64,000 nt of DNA. Source: CAVSJA01 sp963728145 (GTDB lineage Bacteria; Bacteroidota; Bacteroidia; Chitinophagales; Chitinophagaceae). Shown here piece after piece: positions 18,287 through 27,910 of this stretch (positions are counted from its first letter, which is position 1; every line of letters begins with the position of its first letter). The position numbers and the translations under genes were made by a program. The notes below the pieces were generated by a model. That model searched no databases. It worked only from the letters and a program-made list of their open reading frames with translations, and was not told the origin of the DNA. The DNA is taken from the NCBI GenBank assembly GCA_963728145.1, contig CAVSJA010000006.1, positions 868,001-932,000 on the forward strand, read 5' to 3'.

Positions 18287-20008
18287 TTACCAGCCTGAGT
18301 TTTGCGGATAGGGTGTGCCGGTAGTTACCGCGTCTATTTGCGCCTGCGGAATGGGGCGCAGGATATGTCTCGGCAAAATATTAATGGCTGCTTCCGGATT
18401 GTGCAGCTTCACCCGCTCTATAAGCTTACCCGTTCTCACCAGGTCAAGCCATCTGACTAATTCGCCGCATAATTCCCTCGTACGTTCGTCAAGTATAAAA
18501 TCAATATTAATGTCGTCCGGCGTTATCTGCATTGCCGCAGCATTTCCAGTAGGGTAAGCGGCGCGGGTACGGATAATATTAATATAGTTAGCCGCATCTA
18601 TCATATTACCTATTCTGTACGCAGCTTCTGCGGCCATCAGGTAAGTCTCCCCGAGTCGATATGCAATGACCGGCCTGATAGAAGGGAAATTCAGGTTTGC
18701 CCGTTTAGTATCATTGTACTTCATCATGTAGGGTGATAAAGAGCTACTATAGTTACGTGGTGGAATGAGTAAGGGTCTGCTTGCTGCAATCTGTGCATTG
18801 CTTCTATCGGTTCCCGGCATATATATAGCCGTGTCTCCAAATCCAAATTTTAATTGTCCAGCTATTGCTCCCGGAGGCGCACCTGCCGGCAATGGATTTG
18901 GCCATTTCGGATAGTTGCCAGGGTTATCTGGATTATTCGCATACCAGATGGTTTGAAAGGTCTTGCTGTATCTTGTATCATTTGCCTTATTGCCCCATAC
19001 CGTATCAGTCATCCACCTTGTGGGCGTGCAACGAATATATGGTCTTCCATACTGTGTGCTGCGTATCATACCGGGTTGCCGTTCATATTGTGGCACCCAC
19101 ATATGGTTTAAAATATTATCCGCACTGAAATTTACTATTCCACTATTGTTAGGTCCATTGAATGCGAGGTTGGATGTATGTTGTGATGTCCATATTACTT
19201 CGATGTTTGCTTCATTTCCTTCTTCATAGATTTTAGCAAAATCAGGTAAGAGGTTCAACCCAAAAGTTGATTTGTTATCAATTAGACTTTTGGCTGTATT
19301 GTAAGCGTCCTGGTAATCTGTTGACGAAGCTGCTTTAGAGCCTGCCCGGGTGAGATATACTTTGGCCAATAAATGCAACGCTGCTGCCTTGGTTGCCCGG
19401 CCAGGTTGCACATCTTTTACCAACCCCTGGGGAAGGTATTGAGTCGCGAACTTCAAATCTTCGATTATAAAATTATAAACTGCAGACATAGAATCACGCG
19501 TAGCTGAAGTTGTCGGTGTATTTTGAAAATTCTTATTCAGCGTAACATCTCCCCAGAATTGCACCAGTATAAAATACCAATTCGCCCGAATGAATCTGGC
19601 CTCGGCCACCATCCTGTTCTTAACAACATCTCCCAATGGAACATTTGGGGCATTATCAATTACTCCGTTGCAGGTATTAATAAACACATAGGCATTTCTC
19701 CAATTTGCATTGATCACTCCTGTGGAAGCTGTATAGCCGCTGCTGTAAACATTGATATCGCTGTTTCCATCTATGCCTCTTTTGAATTCATCCGTACCGA
19801 TGACGGTAATAGTAAAATAATCCTGGTTACCCCAAATTAGTCGCGTGCTTGCATAAGCTGCATCAAGCCCCTGCTGAAATCCTTGTGGAGTAGAAAAAAA
19901 TTCTGGTGTAAGAATAGATCTGGGTTGTTCGACAAGTTTCTTTCTGCAGGCAAATAGAAAAATTATTGCCAGCATAAGAGTATATATGATCAGGTTGAAC
20001 TTTTTCAT
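18287..20008 (-). CDS. SusD/RagB-family outer-membrane glycan-binding lipoprotein (pair 1)
   Basis: The start is set at ATG 20008 (MKKFNLIIYTL), giving 573 residues; an ATG two codons upstream is possible. The lipobox FLFAC followed by RKK marks it as a surface lipoprotein. The body carries SusD hallmarks: LTPEFFSTPQGFQQGLDAAYAS near the N terminus, FIRANWYFILVQFWGDV in the TPR-like region, RLGETYLMAAEAAYRIGN, and the C-terminal ILDERTRELCGELVRWLDLVRTGKL. SusD proteins cap the SusC transporter and bind the target oligosaccharide. It follows susC1 by 9 bp, in the same transcript. Confidence 0.97.
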   Translation of the reverse strand: MKKFNLIIYTLMLAIIFLFACRKKLVEQPRSILTPEFFSTPQGFQQGLDAAYASTRLIWGNQDYFTITVIGTDEFKRGIDGNSDINVYSSGYTASTGVINANWRNAYVFINTCNGVIDNAPNVPLGDVVKNRMVAEARFIRANWYFILVQFWGDVTLNKNFQNTPTTSATRDSMSAVYNFIIEDLKFATQYLPQGLVKDVQPGRATKAAALHLLAKVYLTRAGSKAASSTDYQDAYNTAKSLIDNKSTFGLNLLPDFAKIYEEGNEANIEVIWTSQHTSNLAFNGPNNSGIVNFSADNILNHMWVPQYERQPGMIRSTQYGRPYIRCTPTRWMTDTVWGNKANDTRYSKTFQTIWYANNPDNPGNYPKWPNPLPAGAPPGAIAGQLKFGFGDTAIYMPGTDRSNAQIAASRPLLIPPRNYSSSLSPYMMKYNDTKRANLNFPSIRPVIAYRLGETYLMAAEAAYRIGNMIDAANYINIIRTRAAYPTGNAAAMQITPDDINIDFILDERTRELCGELVRWLDLVRTGKLIERVKLHNPEAAINILPRHILRPIPQAQIDAVTTGTPYPQNSGW

Positions 20009-20017
20009 ATACATTTT

Positions 20018-23000
20018 TTAAAATGATAGATTGATACCGAAAATTACCGACCAGTTGGAAGGAGTATCGAGATTCAGCGTGGCTACGCCCGGATTGCTGG
20101 AACCTCCGGATGCTTCCGGGTCTATTCCTCCATATTTATTTACAAATGGAGAGAACAGGATGAAGGGGTCTTCAACAGTAGAATAAACCCTAACCGCTCT
20201 AACGCCAAGTCTTCTTAATAGTGATGGTGACAAATTGTAACCAAAACTGATCGTCCTGATCTTTACATACGAACCTTCATAATATCCCAGCAGAGAATTA
20301 TTAGGTGTATTTGTATTGTTCGCATTTGGCTTTGGATATTCATTCTCACCATTCGTGGGAGTCCAGTAACGGGTTTTGATATTATTGTAAGTACCCTGGA
20401 ATGTATTGACGAATCCTCCACCATGCAAATTGCTTCTGATCATATGCCCCCATCTTGCAAACGCAACAACGGTTAAGTCGAAGCCGCGGAAAGCAAAACG
20501 GTTTGTCATTCCGGCCTCCCATTTGGGTTGCGAAGATCCCAGGATCATTCTGTCATAGGTGTCAGTCAAACGATTATCTGGTTTTCCGTCTGGTCCGCTC
20601 AAATCGGCTCTCTTAATGTTACCTATAACCGAACCTACACCATTCACGGTTTGTCCCATCAGGATCGCCAATGCGGTATCATCACGGTTAGCCTGCCAGA
20701 CACCGATTTTTTTGTAATCATAAAAGACACCGACAGGGTGGCCCACAAACCTGCTATTGGCTGGATCAGCCATCACTCCGCCAGCCAGCTGGGTGATCTT
20801 GCCACGGTTGATAAAGAAGTTCAGGTCGGTTGTCCATCCAAAGCTTTGTCTTCCCCTGTTTTCAAAGTTGACAGTACTCAGGTGAAGTTCAATTCCTTTG
20901 TTTTCCGTCTTTCCAACATTTGTAACGATTGCATTTGGAATCCCCGATGTTGCGGGAAGAGTTTGCGGTAAAAGCAAATTATCGGTGGATTGTTTATATA
21001 CATCAATATTTCCGGAAATGCGATTATTCAAAAAGCCAAAATCAAGACCAAGGTTTATAGTTGATGTATATTCCCAGGTGAGGTCAGGGTTGGGTACATT
21101 GGAAAGGAAAACTCCCGTGGTGGTAGCATCTCCATAATTATAAACAATAGCAGATAATGCTCCCAATGTTTGGTAAGCGCTTATCGCCGTATTGCCAACT
21201 TTTCCATAGCTCGCTCTGAGTTTGAGGTTGGAAAAGGTTTCCGAGTTCTTGAAAAATGATTCTCTCATTATATTCCAGCCAAGTGCAACCGAAGGGAAGA
21301 GATTGTCCTGGTTGCCAGGTGCAAGCCTGGAGGACGCATCCGTGCGCAGCGTAAAAGTGAGAAGGTACCGATCGTTAAAGCTATAATTCAATCGTCCCAT
21401 GTAGGAGATGATATCCCATTTTTCTTCGGTTCCTTCTCCAACCAAATTTGCTCCATAGGTTGGGTTATAATATTGAAGATCGTCCGCAGCTATAGTATTG
21501 TTGCGAAATTCATTTCCCTGGGTAGACTGCTCCTGTATGCTGAAAAGGCCAGTGAAATTCAGTTTATGTGCTTTGCCAAAAACCTTGTCATAGGTGACGA
21601 TATTTTCAATCGTATAATTGGTGCGGAAATTGGTTCTGTTTTCTGAAGTTGAAAGTCCTCCTAAGTTATTCGTGGTTTTGCTGGCAAAAAAAGATCCGTA
21701 AACATCGGTTCTTAATTCAACGCCCGCATTAAAACGATACTTTAGTCCATTCAGAATACTTACTTCAGCATATAAGGTGGTGAACGTTCCGAATCGTTTT
21801 CTATTCTGAACTGCCGCTCCTTCTATAAAATTTGCCAAAGGATTCCAAACCTGGCTGGCGCTTCCGGGTACAAAATCATTTAATAGTGTTCCATCAGGAT
21901 TATAAGGAGAAACCAGTGGACTTGCCCGTAATGCCTGGCCCATTGGGTTTGCACCTTCGCCTTCGGTAAGGGTATATGTGTTCAATGAATTGATGCCAAT
22001 CCTAACCCTTTTGCCAAATTGCTGATCAATGCTTGCTTTCAGCGATGCGCGTTGGAATCCCTGTCCGAAATAAATTCCTGTTTCTTTAAAATATCCGGCC
22101 GAAACTGCATACTGGGTTAAATCATTGCCGCCTGTAAAGCCAAGCTGATGGTTCATGATCATTCCATCCTTATAAATTAGTTTCTGCCAATCTGTACTCC
22201 TGCCTGTTTTCATGCTCTCCAGTTCTTCCGGACTAAAATTCTGAAGTATCAAGGTGGAATCATTGGGTCCTGAATAAGTGCGATTGTTTCCGGTAAACCT
22301 TCCATTATACAATGCCCATTTCTTGAACTCTGAAAACTCCTGTGTATTCATTACCGGGTAATCATCCTTTACTTTTACAAACCCTGCATAGACGTTATAG
22401 GTTACTGTTGGTTTACCGGATCTGCCTCTTTTGGTGGAGATCAATATAACACCATTCGCACCTCGTGATCCATAGATTGCAGTGGCGGAAGCATCTTTCA
22501 AAATTTCCACAGATGCAACATCATCCTGGTTAAGATCATTTATGCTTCCGTTAAAAGGAATCCCATCTACTACAAACAATGGTTCATTTGTAGCGCTTAT
22601 TGATCGGGATCCCCTGATGAGAATTGTGGGAGTTGCGCCGGGCTTGCTATTGCCACCGTTCTTTTGTATATCAATTCCAGCAGCCTGTCCCTGCAAAGCC
22701 TGGGTGAGGTTTGCGGCGGGAATATCTTTGATGGCTTGTTCGCTAACGGAAGCGATCGCTCCTGTCACATCCGATTTTCTCCTTGTACCATATCCAACCA
22801 CTACCACTTCATCTAAATTATTTTTTCCCTCCGCCAGGTGAATAGACAAATTGGTATGATTGCTCCCCGATAATTTTATTTCCTGCTTTACAAATCCCGT
22901 ATGTGTAATAATCAATACGCCATTTGACGGGGTTTCGATCTGAAAGGATCCATCAAGCTGGGTTGTAGTTCCTTTAGTCGTTCCTTTTATCATGACGGAC

Positions 23001-23185
23001 ACGCCCGGAATGGCATCCTCATTTTGATTCCTGATCACTCCTTTCACCATTACCGGGTTTTGTGCCTGGATATTTAATCCAATAAGCATTAAAATGAAAA
23101 GGATTAAAATACATTTTCCGGAAAATAAAAAGGAAAGATCAGCTTGCATTCGAAACCGCGTCGATGGGCAGAAGAGCAATTTCAT
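20018..23185 (-). CDS. SusC/RagA-family TonB-linked outer-membrane transporter (pair 1)
   Basis: 1055 residues. A signal peptide ends near IQAQ. A carboxypeptidase-regulatory-like domain follows (about 45-125, GVIRNQNEDAIPGVSVMIKGTTKGTTTQLDGSF). The plug domain starts at DEVVVVGYGTRRKSDVTGAIASV, with DGIPFNGSINDLNQDDVASVEILKDASATAIYGSRGANGVI. The barrel ends with a terminal phenylalanine (FGINLSF), as needed for outer-membrane insertion. Imports oligosaccharides in a complex with SusD. The 317-bp region upstream separates it from the GH105 gene and holds palindromes at 23292 and 23315, so it may have its own promoter. Confidence 0.97.
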   Translation of the reverse strand: MKLLFCPSTRFRMQADLSFLFSGKCILILFILMLIGLNIQAQNPVMVKGVIRNQNEDAIPGVSVMIKGTTKGTTTQLDGSFQIETPSNGVLIITHTGFVKQEIKLSGSNHTNLSIHLAEGKNNLDEVVVVGYGTRRKSDVTGAIASVSEQAIKDIPAANLTQALQGQAAGIDIQKNGGNSKPGATPTILIRGSRSISATNEPLFVVDGIPFNGSINDLNQDDVASVEILKDASATAIYGSRGANGVILISTKRGRSGKPTVTYNVYAGFVKVKDDYPVMNTQEFSEFKKWALYNGRFTGNNRTYSGPNDSTLILQNFSPEELESMKTGRSTDWQKLIYKDGMIMNHQLGFTGGNDLTQYAVSAGYFKETGIYFGQGFQRASLKASIDQQFGKRVRIGINSLNTYTLTEGEGANPMGQALRASPLVSPYNPDGTLLNDFVPGSASQVWNPLANFIEGAAVQNRKRFGTFTTLYAEVSILNGLKYRFNAGVELRTDVYGSFFASKTTNNLGGLSTSENRTNFRTNYTIENIVTYDKVFGKAHKLNFTGLFSIQEQSTQGNEFRNNTIAADDLQYYNPTYGANLVGEGTEEKWDIISYMGRLNYSFNDRYLLTFTLRTDASSRLAPGNQDNLFPSVALGWNIMRESFFKNSETFSNLKLRASYGKVGNTAISAYQTLGALSAIVYNYGDATTTGVFLSNVPNPDLTWEYTSTINLGLDFGFLNNRISGNIDVYKQSTDNLLLPQTLPATSGIPNAIVTNVGKTENKGIELHLSTVNFENRGRQSFGWTTDLNFFINRGKITQLAGGVMADPANSRFVGHPVGVFYDYKKIGVWQANRDDTALAILMGQTVNGVGSVIGNIKRADLSGPDGKPDNRLTDTYDRMILGSSQPKWEAGMTNRFAFRGFDLTVVAFARWGHMIRSNLHGGGFVNTFQGTYNNIKTRYWTPTNGENEYPKPNANNTNTPNNSLLGYYEGSYVKIRTISFGYNLSPSLLRRLGVRAVRVYSTVEDPFILFSPFVNKYGGIDPEASGGSSNPGVATLNLDTPSNWSVIFGINLSF

Positions 23186-23262
23186 AGCATCAGTTTAAGA
23201 AATGATCAATGTTTACCAATCGAAAAAACCAGGAACTCGAACACAAGTAAATATTAATTAAA

Positions 23263-23279
23263 CCGGAATGTTGTTGAGT
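23263..23279 (-). promoter_or_regulatory. Recurring element, weak copy D upstream of susC1
   Basis: On the minus strand it reads ACTCAACAACATTCCGG, resembling copy C (CTATTCAACAATTCTGG). It lies 78 bp before the susC1 start. Weak match, reported because of its position. Confidence 0.25.
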
Positions 23280-23291
23280 ATTTGGCAAATA

Positions 23292-23327
23292 GTTAAGCGA
23301 TCTTAACTAAGTAAGAGTTAGTAACTC
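23292..23327. promoter_or_regulatory. Two palindromes upstream of susC1
   Basis: GTTAAG-CGAT-CTTAAC (23292-23307) and GAGTTAGTAACTC (23315-23327) are perfect inverted repeats with centres about 21-22 bp apart, close to two helical turns. They lie 107-142 bp upstream of susC1 and suit a dimeric regulator. The regulator is unknown. Confidence 0.4.
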
Positions 23328-23502
23328 AATAGTATATGCGATTTTCTTATTGATACTATGTAGTGGAATGGAAAAATAATATACCTTACAGAATTACCGT
23401 AGTATTCCGATTAGCATTGTTCAGGCAAAACAATTTATAAAAGAGAGCCGGCAACAATTGATTGCTCTGATTCCCTTTAAGTTTTCAGTATGATTAAAAA
23501 AA

Positions 23503-24648
23503 TTATTTTCTTAGTAAAGCCGTTGCGCACCACAATACAGGCGCCTGTCCGTGCAGATCGCCGATATTTCTTTTCCTGTCAAGATAGTATTGCCTGTCAT
23601 TTTTCTTATTAGTTCCCTCACAAACTTCGCTGATATCCCCATCCTCATTGATATAGGTAATTAATTTTAACCATGCTTTACGTGCAGCAGGGGCATAAGT
23701 TTTTTTATCAAGCCATCCGTTCTTCACTCCTGTAATAAAGGCAAAGGTGAACATACCTGTACATGAAGTTTCAGCCCATGATCCAGGATCATCGATCAAT
23801 TGATGCCACATCCCATCTTCGCCCTGGTATTTCAGCAAGGATGCCATCATTAATTTGTATCCCTGCATAATTCGGTTATAATTGGGATTGTTTTTTGGAA
23901 GAGATCGAAGCAATTCACTCATACCAACCGCCATCCAGCCATCGCCACGTCCCCAGAAAAAAGGAACGTCAGGAGCATGATAGAATAAACCATTCTCTTT
24001 TTGTAATGTATCCAGGTACAATACCATTTCTCTTGCAGCACGATTAATATATACGGTATCTCCTGTCGCGCGGTAAGCCTGCGCCTGTACGGCTGTGATC
24101 ATGAACATATCATCGATCCACATACTCGTTTGCCAGGTCATGCCTTTATTATAATAATGCCAGGATTCTGGTTTAACTCTCGGGCCTTCTGGCGGACCCC
24201 ATTGTTTGTCCGCGATGATTTTGCCGAGGTTGTAATAGCGTTGATCTTTTGTTTGGATGTATAACTCCAGGGGTACGGCGCCAAACACTGTAAGATCCAC
24301 ATGATCTGGTTTTGGAATCAAGGTATCCCGGCTTCCAAATAGTGGCTCAAACCGTTGCGCCAATTGTTCAACCATTTTCTTATCACCCGTTTCCTTTGCA
24401 AAAACCAATGCTCCATACCAGGTGCAGGTTTCGGGATAAGTTATCGTCCGGGGAGGAGTCGGACGGTTGAAATTGGTATGAGGTGTCGCAATAAAACGGT
24501 TCGCAACTTTTTTTCCAATGAATTCCGGAGATGTTCCGTCGGGCCAGGATTTGAATTCAGCAATATTTTTATTTTTTTGACCGACCACCATACCAGAACA
24601 AAACAGAATTATAGTGACGAACATGTATTTGATGAATACTCTTTTCAT
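23503..24648 (-). CDS. GH105 unsaturated rhamnogalacturonyl hydrolase
   Basis: The start is set at ATG 24648 (MKRVFIKYMFVTIILF, a signal peptide); the frame extends ten codons further. About 381 residues, the family's usual length. The (alpha/alpha)6 barrel shows SMWIDDMFMITAVQAQAYRATGD with the catalytic Asp region, FFWGRGDGWMAVGMSELL and WAETSCTGMFTFAFITGVKNGWLD, all typical of YteR/GH105. These enzymes hydrate the double bond of unsaturated galacturonosyl or glucuronosyl ends left by lyases and release the sugar. It follows the beta-helix gene by 38 bp and fits as the step after lyase cleavage. Confidence 0.9.
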   Translation of the reverse strand: MKRVFIKYMFVTIILFCSGMVVGQKNKNIAEFKSWPDGTSPEFIGKKVANRFIATPHTNFNRPTPPRTITYPETCTWYGALVFAKETGDKKMVEQLAQRFEPLFGSRDTLIPKPDHVDLTVFGAVPLELYIQTKDQRYYNLGKIIADKQWGPPEGPRVKPESWHYYNKGMTWQTSMWIDDMFMITAVQAQAYRATGDTVYINRAAREMVLYLDTLQKENGLFYHAPDVPFFWGRGDGWMAVGMSELLRSLPKNNPNYNRIMQGYKLMMASLLKYQGEDGMWHQLIDDPGSWAETSCTGMFTFAFITGVKNGWLDKKTYAPAARKAWLKLITYINEDGDISEVCEGTNKKNDRQYYLDRKRNIGDLHGQAPVLWCATALLRK

Positions 24649-24686
24649 GTTATTAGAGATTATCTTTTTTAACTGCATGAATTAAA

Positions 24687-26246
24687 TTATTTGCTGTAAT
24701 CCTTATAACCAATATTTATTAAAGCCTGCTTGCCTAATCGCTCTTGTAATTGTGCCAGGTAAAGACTCGATGGACTAACCGGTACATTGTGTGAATCATA
24801 GATTCCTTCCGGTAAATAAGGGACGGTATCAAATGGGATCGCCCGGTAAGCATGCTCGCCCTTACTCCCGATCACCCAATTCGCCGAGCCTGGGGGCATT
24901 TGATTCAGATAGGATTTTGCCTTGCAGTTCCAGGCAACGGCCCAACCAATTGTCCAACCATGCCCAGAGCCCATTATTCCCCGGTTCATGAAATCTATTC
25001 CTCCGTCAGGTACTTCACATCCATCTATCAACAATCCCGTTGCCCAGCGTTGATGTGGTTGTATCCAACCGTTACCCCGGAACACAGAATTCAATACGAC
25101 AATTGGTCCGGTAACTTTTGCGCCAGTACCAAAGAAGAAAAGATTATCACCTGTTATTCTGCATCGATTGAATAATATCTGTTGACCGCTGCCATTCAGG
25201 TCCGCTGGCTTGGCCGCCCCCACTGTCGGTACTTCATGAATGATACTGACATTGTCAACGGTGATTCGTCGCCCTGTTACGCTAATACTATTTACTGTGT
25301 TGAATATTTCAATATTTCTGGCCCATCCGTCCGACACACCACTCATCGTGAACGCACGATGATGACCTTCATTGATCGTAACTGATTGTGCCGGCGCATT
25401 GATTCGGAAATTCTCAATGCCGATTTGGGTCAGGAGCCCTGTAGTTGTAATTTTTTGAACTTTAACCCCATCCGGTCCCGTATATTTCGAATCGTACGAA
25501 TCATTAAGGGGAACGCTAACGGTTATCTTATTCCTTTCAATTTTTGTAATGATACGTTCAGTATTAATTTCACCGCTGATCCATGTTTGTTTTTTGCCAT
25601 CACGTACCAGCTTATCCATACCCATGTATTTCACCCACTCATCGGTTATGGGCCGGGTAATTCGAATAGTATCTCCGACTTTGAATCCGATTGCATCCGT
25701 TACAGAAAACGAATAGGTTCCCACTGGTACGTATTTATCAGCAACAGTGGTGGCCTCACCGATAAGTTTTGAACTGACTGCTCCTCTTATTTCTATACAA
25801 TTATGAGGTTTTCCCCTGAGGTTAATGATTGTGCCGTTATTTCCTGAACCGCTTCCTCGTAGCACGACTCCACTTGCATTTATTTTAAGGGTACTATCAC
25901 AATCATAAGTTCCAGAATTTAACAATACTGCGCCCCTGAAGCCGTTCACCAATTTCATTTTTGAGACTTCATTGATCGCATTTTGAATCAGTGCAGAATT
26001 ATCACCTGCAGTGCGACTCAAGGTTATTTTTACAGGAACATCAGGTATTCTTACTCCTCCACCCATATACCCCGCATGGGAGTAATCCATTATCCTATCT
26101 CCTCCACCCAAAGTTTTGTAAGCAAGTTTTCCTTTCGAATTGACATAAACCCATTGACTCTGCCTTGGGGGTTGAGCCATAGAATTGCTGAAACCAGCAA
26201 GGCCAACAAATAATACGAACAGTGTTCGCAAAAAAGTATTCTTCAT
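24687..26246 (-). CDS. Secreted right-handed beta-helix protein, putative polysaccharide lyase (paralogue of 14761-16290)
   Basis: 519 residues with a signal peptide ending near SMAQ. The order is ALIQNAINEVSKMKLVNGFRGAVLL, then NASGVVLRGSGSGNNGTIINL, then a long beta-helix. The C-terminal part has HQRWATGLLIDG, NRGIMGSGHGW and WNCKAK, shared with the + strand paralogue. The conserved H-x-RW and GSGHGW segments are unlike GH28 and may be the active site. It sits between GH28 and GH105 in one run of minus-strand genes, the right context for a lyase whose unsaturated products GH105 removes. I cannot assign a numbered family. Confidence 0.65.
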   Translation of the reverse strand: MKNTFLRTLFVLFVGLAGFSNSMAQPPRQSQWVYVNSKGKLAYKTLGGGDRIMDYSHAGYMGGGVRIPDVPVKITLSRTAGDNSALIQNAINEVSKMKLVNGFRGAVLLNSGTYDCDSTLKINASGVVLRGSGSGNNGTIINLRGKPHNCIEIRGAVSSKLIGEATTVADKYVPVGTYSFSVTDAIGFKVGDTIRITRPITDEWVKYMGMDKLVRDGKKQTWISGEINTERIITKIERNKITVSVPLNDSYDSKYTGPDGVKVQKITTTGLLTQIGIENFRINAPAQSVTINEGHHRAFTMSGVSDGWARNIEIFNTVNSISVTGRRITVDNVSIIHEVPTVGAAKPADLNGSGQQILFNRCRITGDNLFFFGTGAKVTGPIVVLNSVFRGNGWIQPHQRWATGLLIDGCEVPDGGIDFMNRGIMGSGHGWTIGWAVAWNCKAKSYLNQMPPGSANWVIGSKGEHAYRAIPFDTVPYLPEGIYDSHNVPVSPSSLYLAQLQERLGKQALINIGYKDYSK

Positions 26247-26267
26247 TTTAGCCGGGTTTGGCTGAAT

Positions 26268-27860
26268 TCATTTTACTACGGCAGATTCAGACTTAACATC
26301 CGCCGACAATACAATCGTCTTTTTTATAGCTTTTGCTTTATTGTTTTTTATCCGGATCGATCTACTATTGGCCCCTTCCACTTTTACGAAGGCTTCAACT
26401 TGTCCATTGATAAAATTATTATCAATATCCGCTCCATCTACATTCTCTAATCGCATGATCGACTCGGCACCTGAGGTTTCCGGAATATTCCATCCCGTTG
26501 CAAGAATATCTTTTCCATCTTCACAAATAAAGGCCGGGCGCAAATCATTATTCTTTATCCGGACCCTGATATTTTTTAGTTTCAATCCCTTCACATGCCT
26601 TGCCCAAACGCCGTACGCAGGAATTGTGGGACCAAATGTTTTTATTTCCGGATACTGATCAATTGCTTCCGGAACGATCTGCCTTGAGTTTTCTATAGTT
26701 CCTGTGCCCAGGAGTTCAATCTCAATATTTTCCAAAGTAAGATTGGTGATATAGTGACCGGGAACTCCGGTGATGAGAATTCCTGAAGGAGGTTTTAATT
26801 GTGCGCTGTCAGCCGCCTTTACTTTTATATTTCTGACGACAACATTTTCGAATGAACCTGTGGTTTGTTTGCTATCCTGATCCTTTCGGAAGACATTCAA
26901 TCGCGATCCCAAACGGAATAGCATCGGTGTTCTGACTTCTGACATTGTGATATCCCATATTTCTATATTTCTCAAATGTGCTCCATCAACCGTTAATAAT
27001 TTTATACCGCCATTCCTGGTTTCATAAATATGACAGTCGTTGATTTTTATGTTCTCAAATGGAGCCATTGATTCCGTTCCCATCTTTATACCTGCCTGTG
27101 AACTTTTCAACCGCATTCCGCTTACTTCAATATTCTTACAAGCCATTTTACTTGAGGTTGTTTTGAACACCAGCGCATCATCACCGCTCACCACATCACA
27201 ATTCCTGATTCGAACATCCTGACAACCGTCAATACCGATCCCATCGTTATGCGCTACTCCTACACTCACGATTTTTACGTTTTCTATTAGTATTTCTCTT
27301 GACTGAAAATAGTGCGAAGTCCACGCAGCTGCGTAATTGAGTGTAATGTCTTTTACTGTGACTCCTGCGCACCTTACAATGCGGAGAAGAAAGGGACGGC
27401 GTCCCCAACGTTGTCCTTCGGGACGGGTATCTTTAAGAATATGTTCTGCCTTTAGTTTGGAGCCCTGGCCATCAATTGCTCCTTCACCTTCAATTCCTAT
27501 ATTTTTTGCATCAACTGCTACGACCAATGCCCAACCCACATCAATTCCTAAGCCTTCAGTAAATGGATCCAGGTTTCGGTATTGCTCGATATCGGTGGTA
27601 CCCAACAACCTCGCATCCTTTTTTAGGTGAAGGGCAACATTATCTTTTATTTCTATCGTTCCAGATAGAAAAATTCCAGCAGGGAAAATGACTTTTCCTC
27701 CTCCGCTTTTACTGCATTCATCAATGGCCTTCTGAATGAATACGGTGTTCAGCGTTTTCCCATCACCGATAGCGCCATATTTCGTGATGTCAAAATCCGC
27801 TGCGCAGCAGAATATTCCTGCGCAGGTAATGGAAAGTAGTAGGATTATTTTTGCGAGCAT
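26268..27860 (-). CDS. GH28-family hydrolase (exo-polygalacturonase or rhamnogalacturonan-type)
   Basis: 530 residues with a signal peptide ending near CCAAD. The beta-helix entry FDITKYGAIGDGKTLNTVFIQKAIDECSKSGGGKVIFPAG is characteristic of GH28. HNDGIGIDGC and VSGDDALVFK carry the N-x-D and DD active-site acids. SQAGIKMGTES and RNGGIKLLT correspond to the later conserved strands, including the I-K binding pair. Two residues of the classic GHG segment are replaced, as in other PUL GH28 proteins. It is located 21 bp before the beta-helix gene in the same minus-strand run. Confidence 0.92.
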   Translation of the reverse strand: MLAKIILLLSITCAGIFCCAADFDITKYGAIGDGKTLNTVFIQKAIDECSKSGGGKVIFPAGIFLSGTIEIKDNVALHLKKDARLLGTTDIEQYRNLDPFTEGLGIDVGWALVVAVDAKNIGIEGEGAIDGQGSKLKAEHILKDTRPEGQRWGRRPFLLRIVRCAGVTVKDITLNYAAAWTSHYFQSREILIENVKIVSVGVAHNDGIGIDGCQDVRIRNCDVVSGDDALVFKTTSSKMACKNIEVSGMRLKSSQAGIKMGTESMAPFENIKINDCHIYETRNGGIKLLTVDGAHLRNIEIWDITMSEVRTPMLFRLGSRLNVFRKDQDSKQTTGSFENVVVRNIKVKAADSAQLKPPSGILITGVPGHYITNLTLENIEIELLGTGTIENSRQIVPEAIDQYPEIKTFGPTIPAYGVWARHVKGLKLKNIRVRIKNNDLRPAFICEDGKDILATGWNIPETSGAESIMRLENVDGADIDNNFINGQVEAFVKVEGANSRSIRIKNNKAKAIKKTIVLSADVKSESAVVK

Positions 27861-27910
27861 GGTTTATTTTCTCAATAATGCCTATCAGGAACTATTGGAT
27901 AGGATCTAAA

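Noticed and set aside
22482..22841. Plus-strand open frame inside susC1
   Set aside because: Antisense shadow of the plug domain; similar shadows occur opposite most long genes here.
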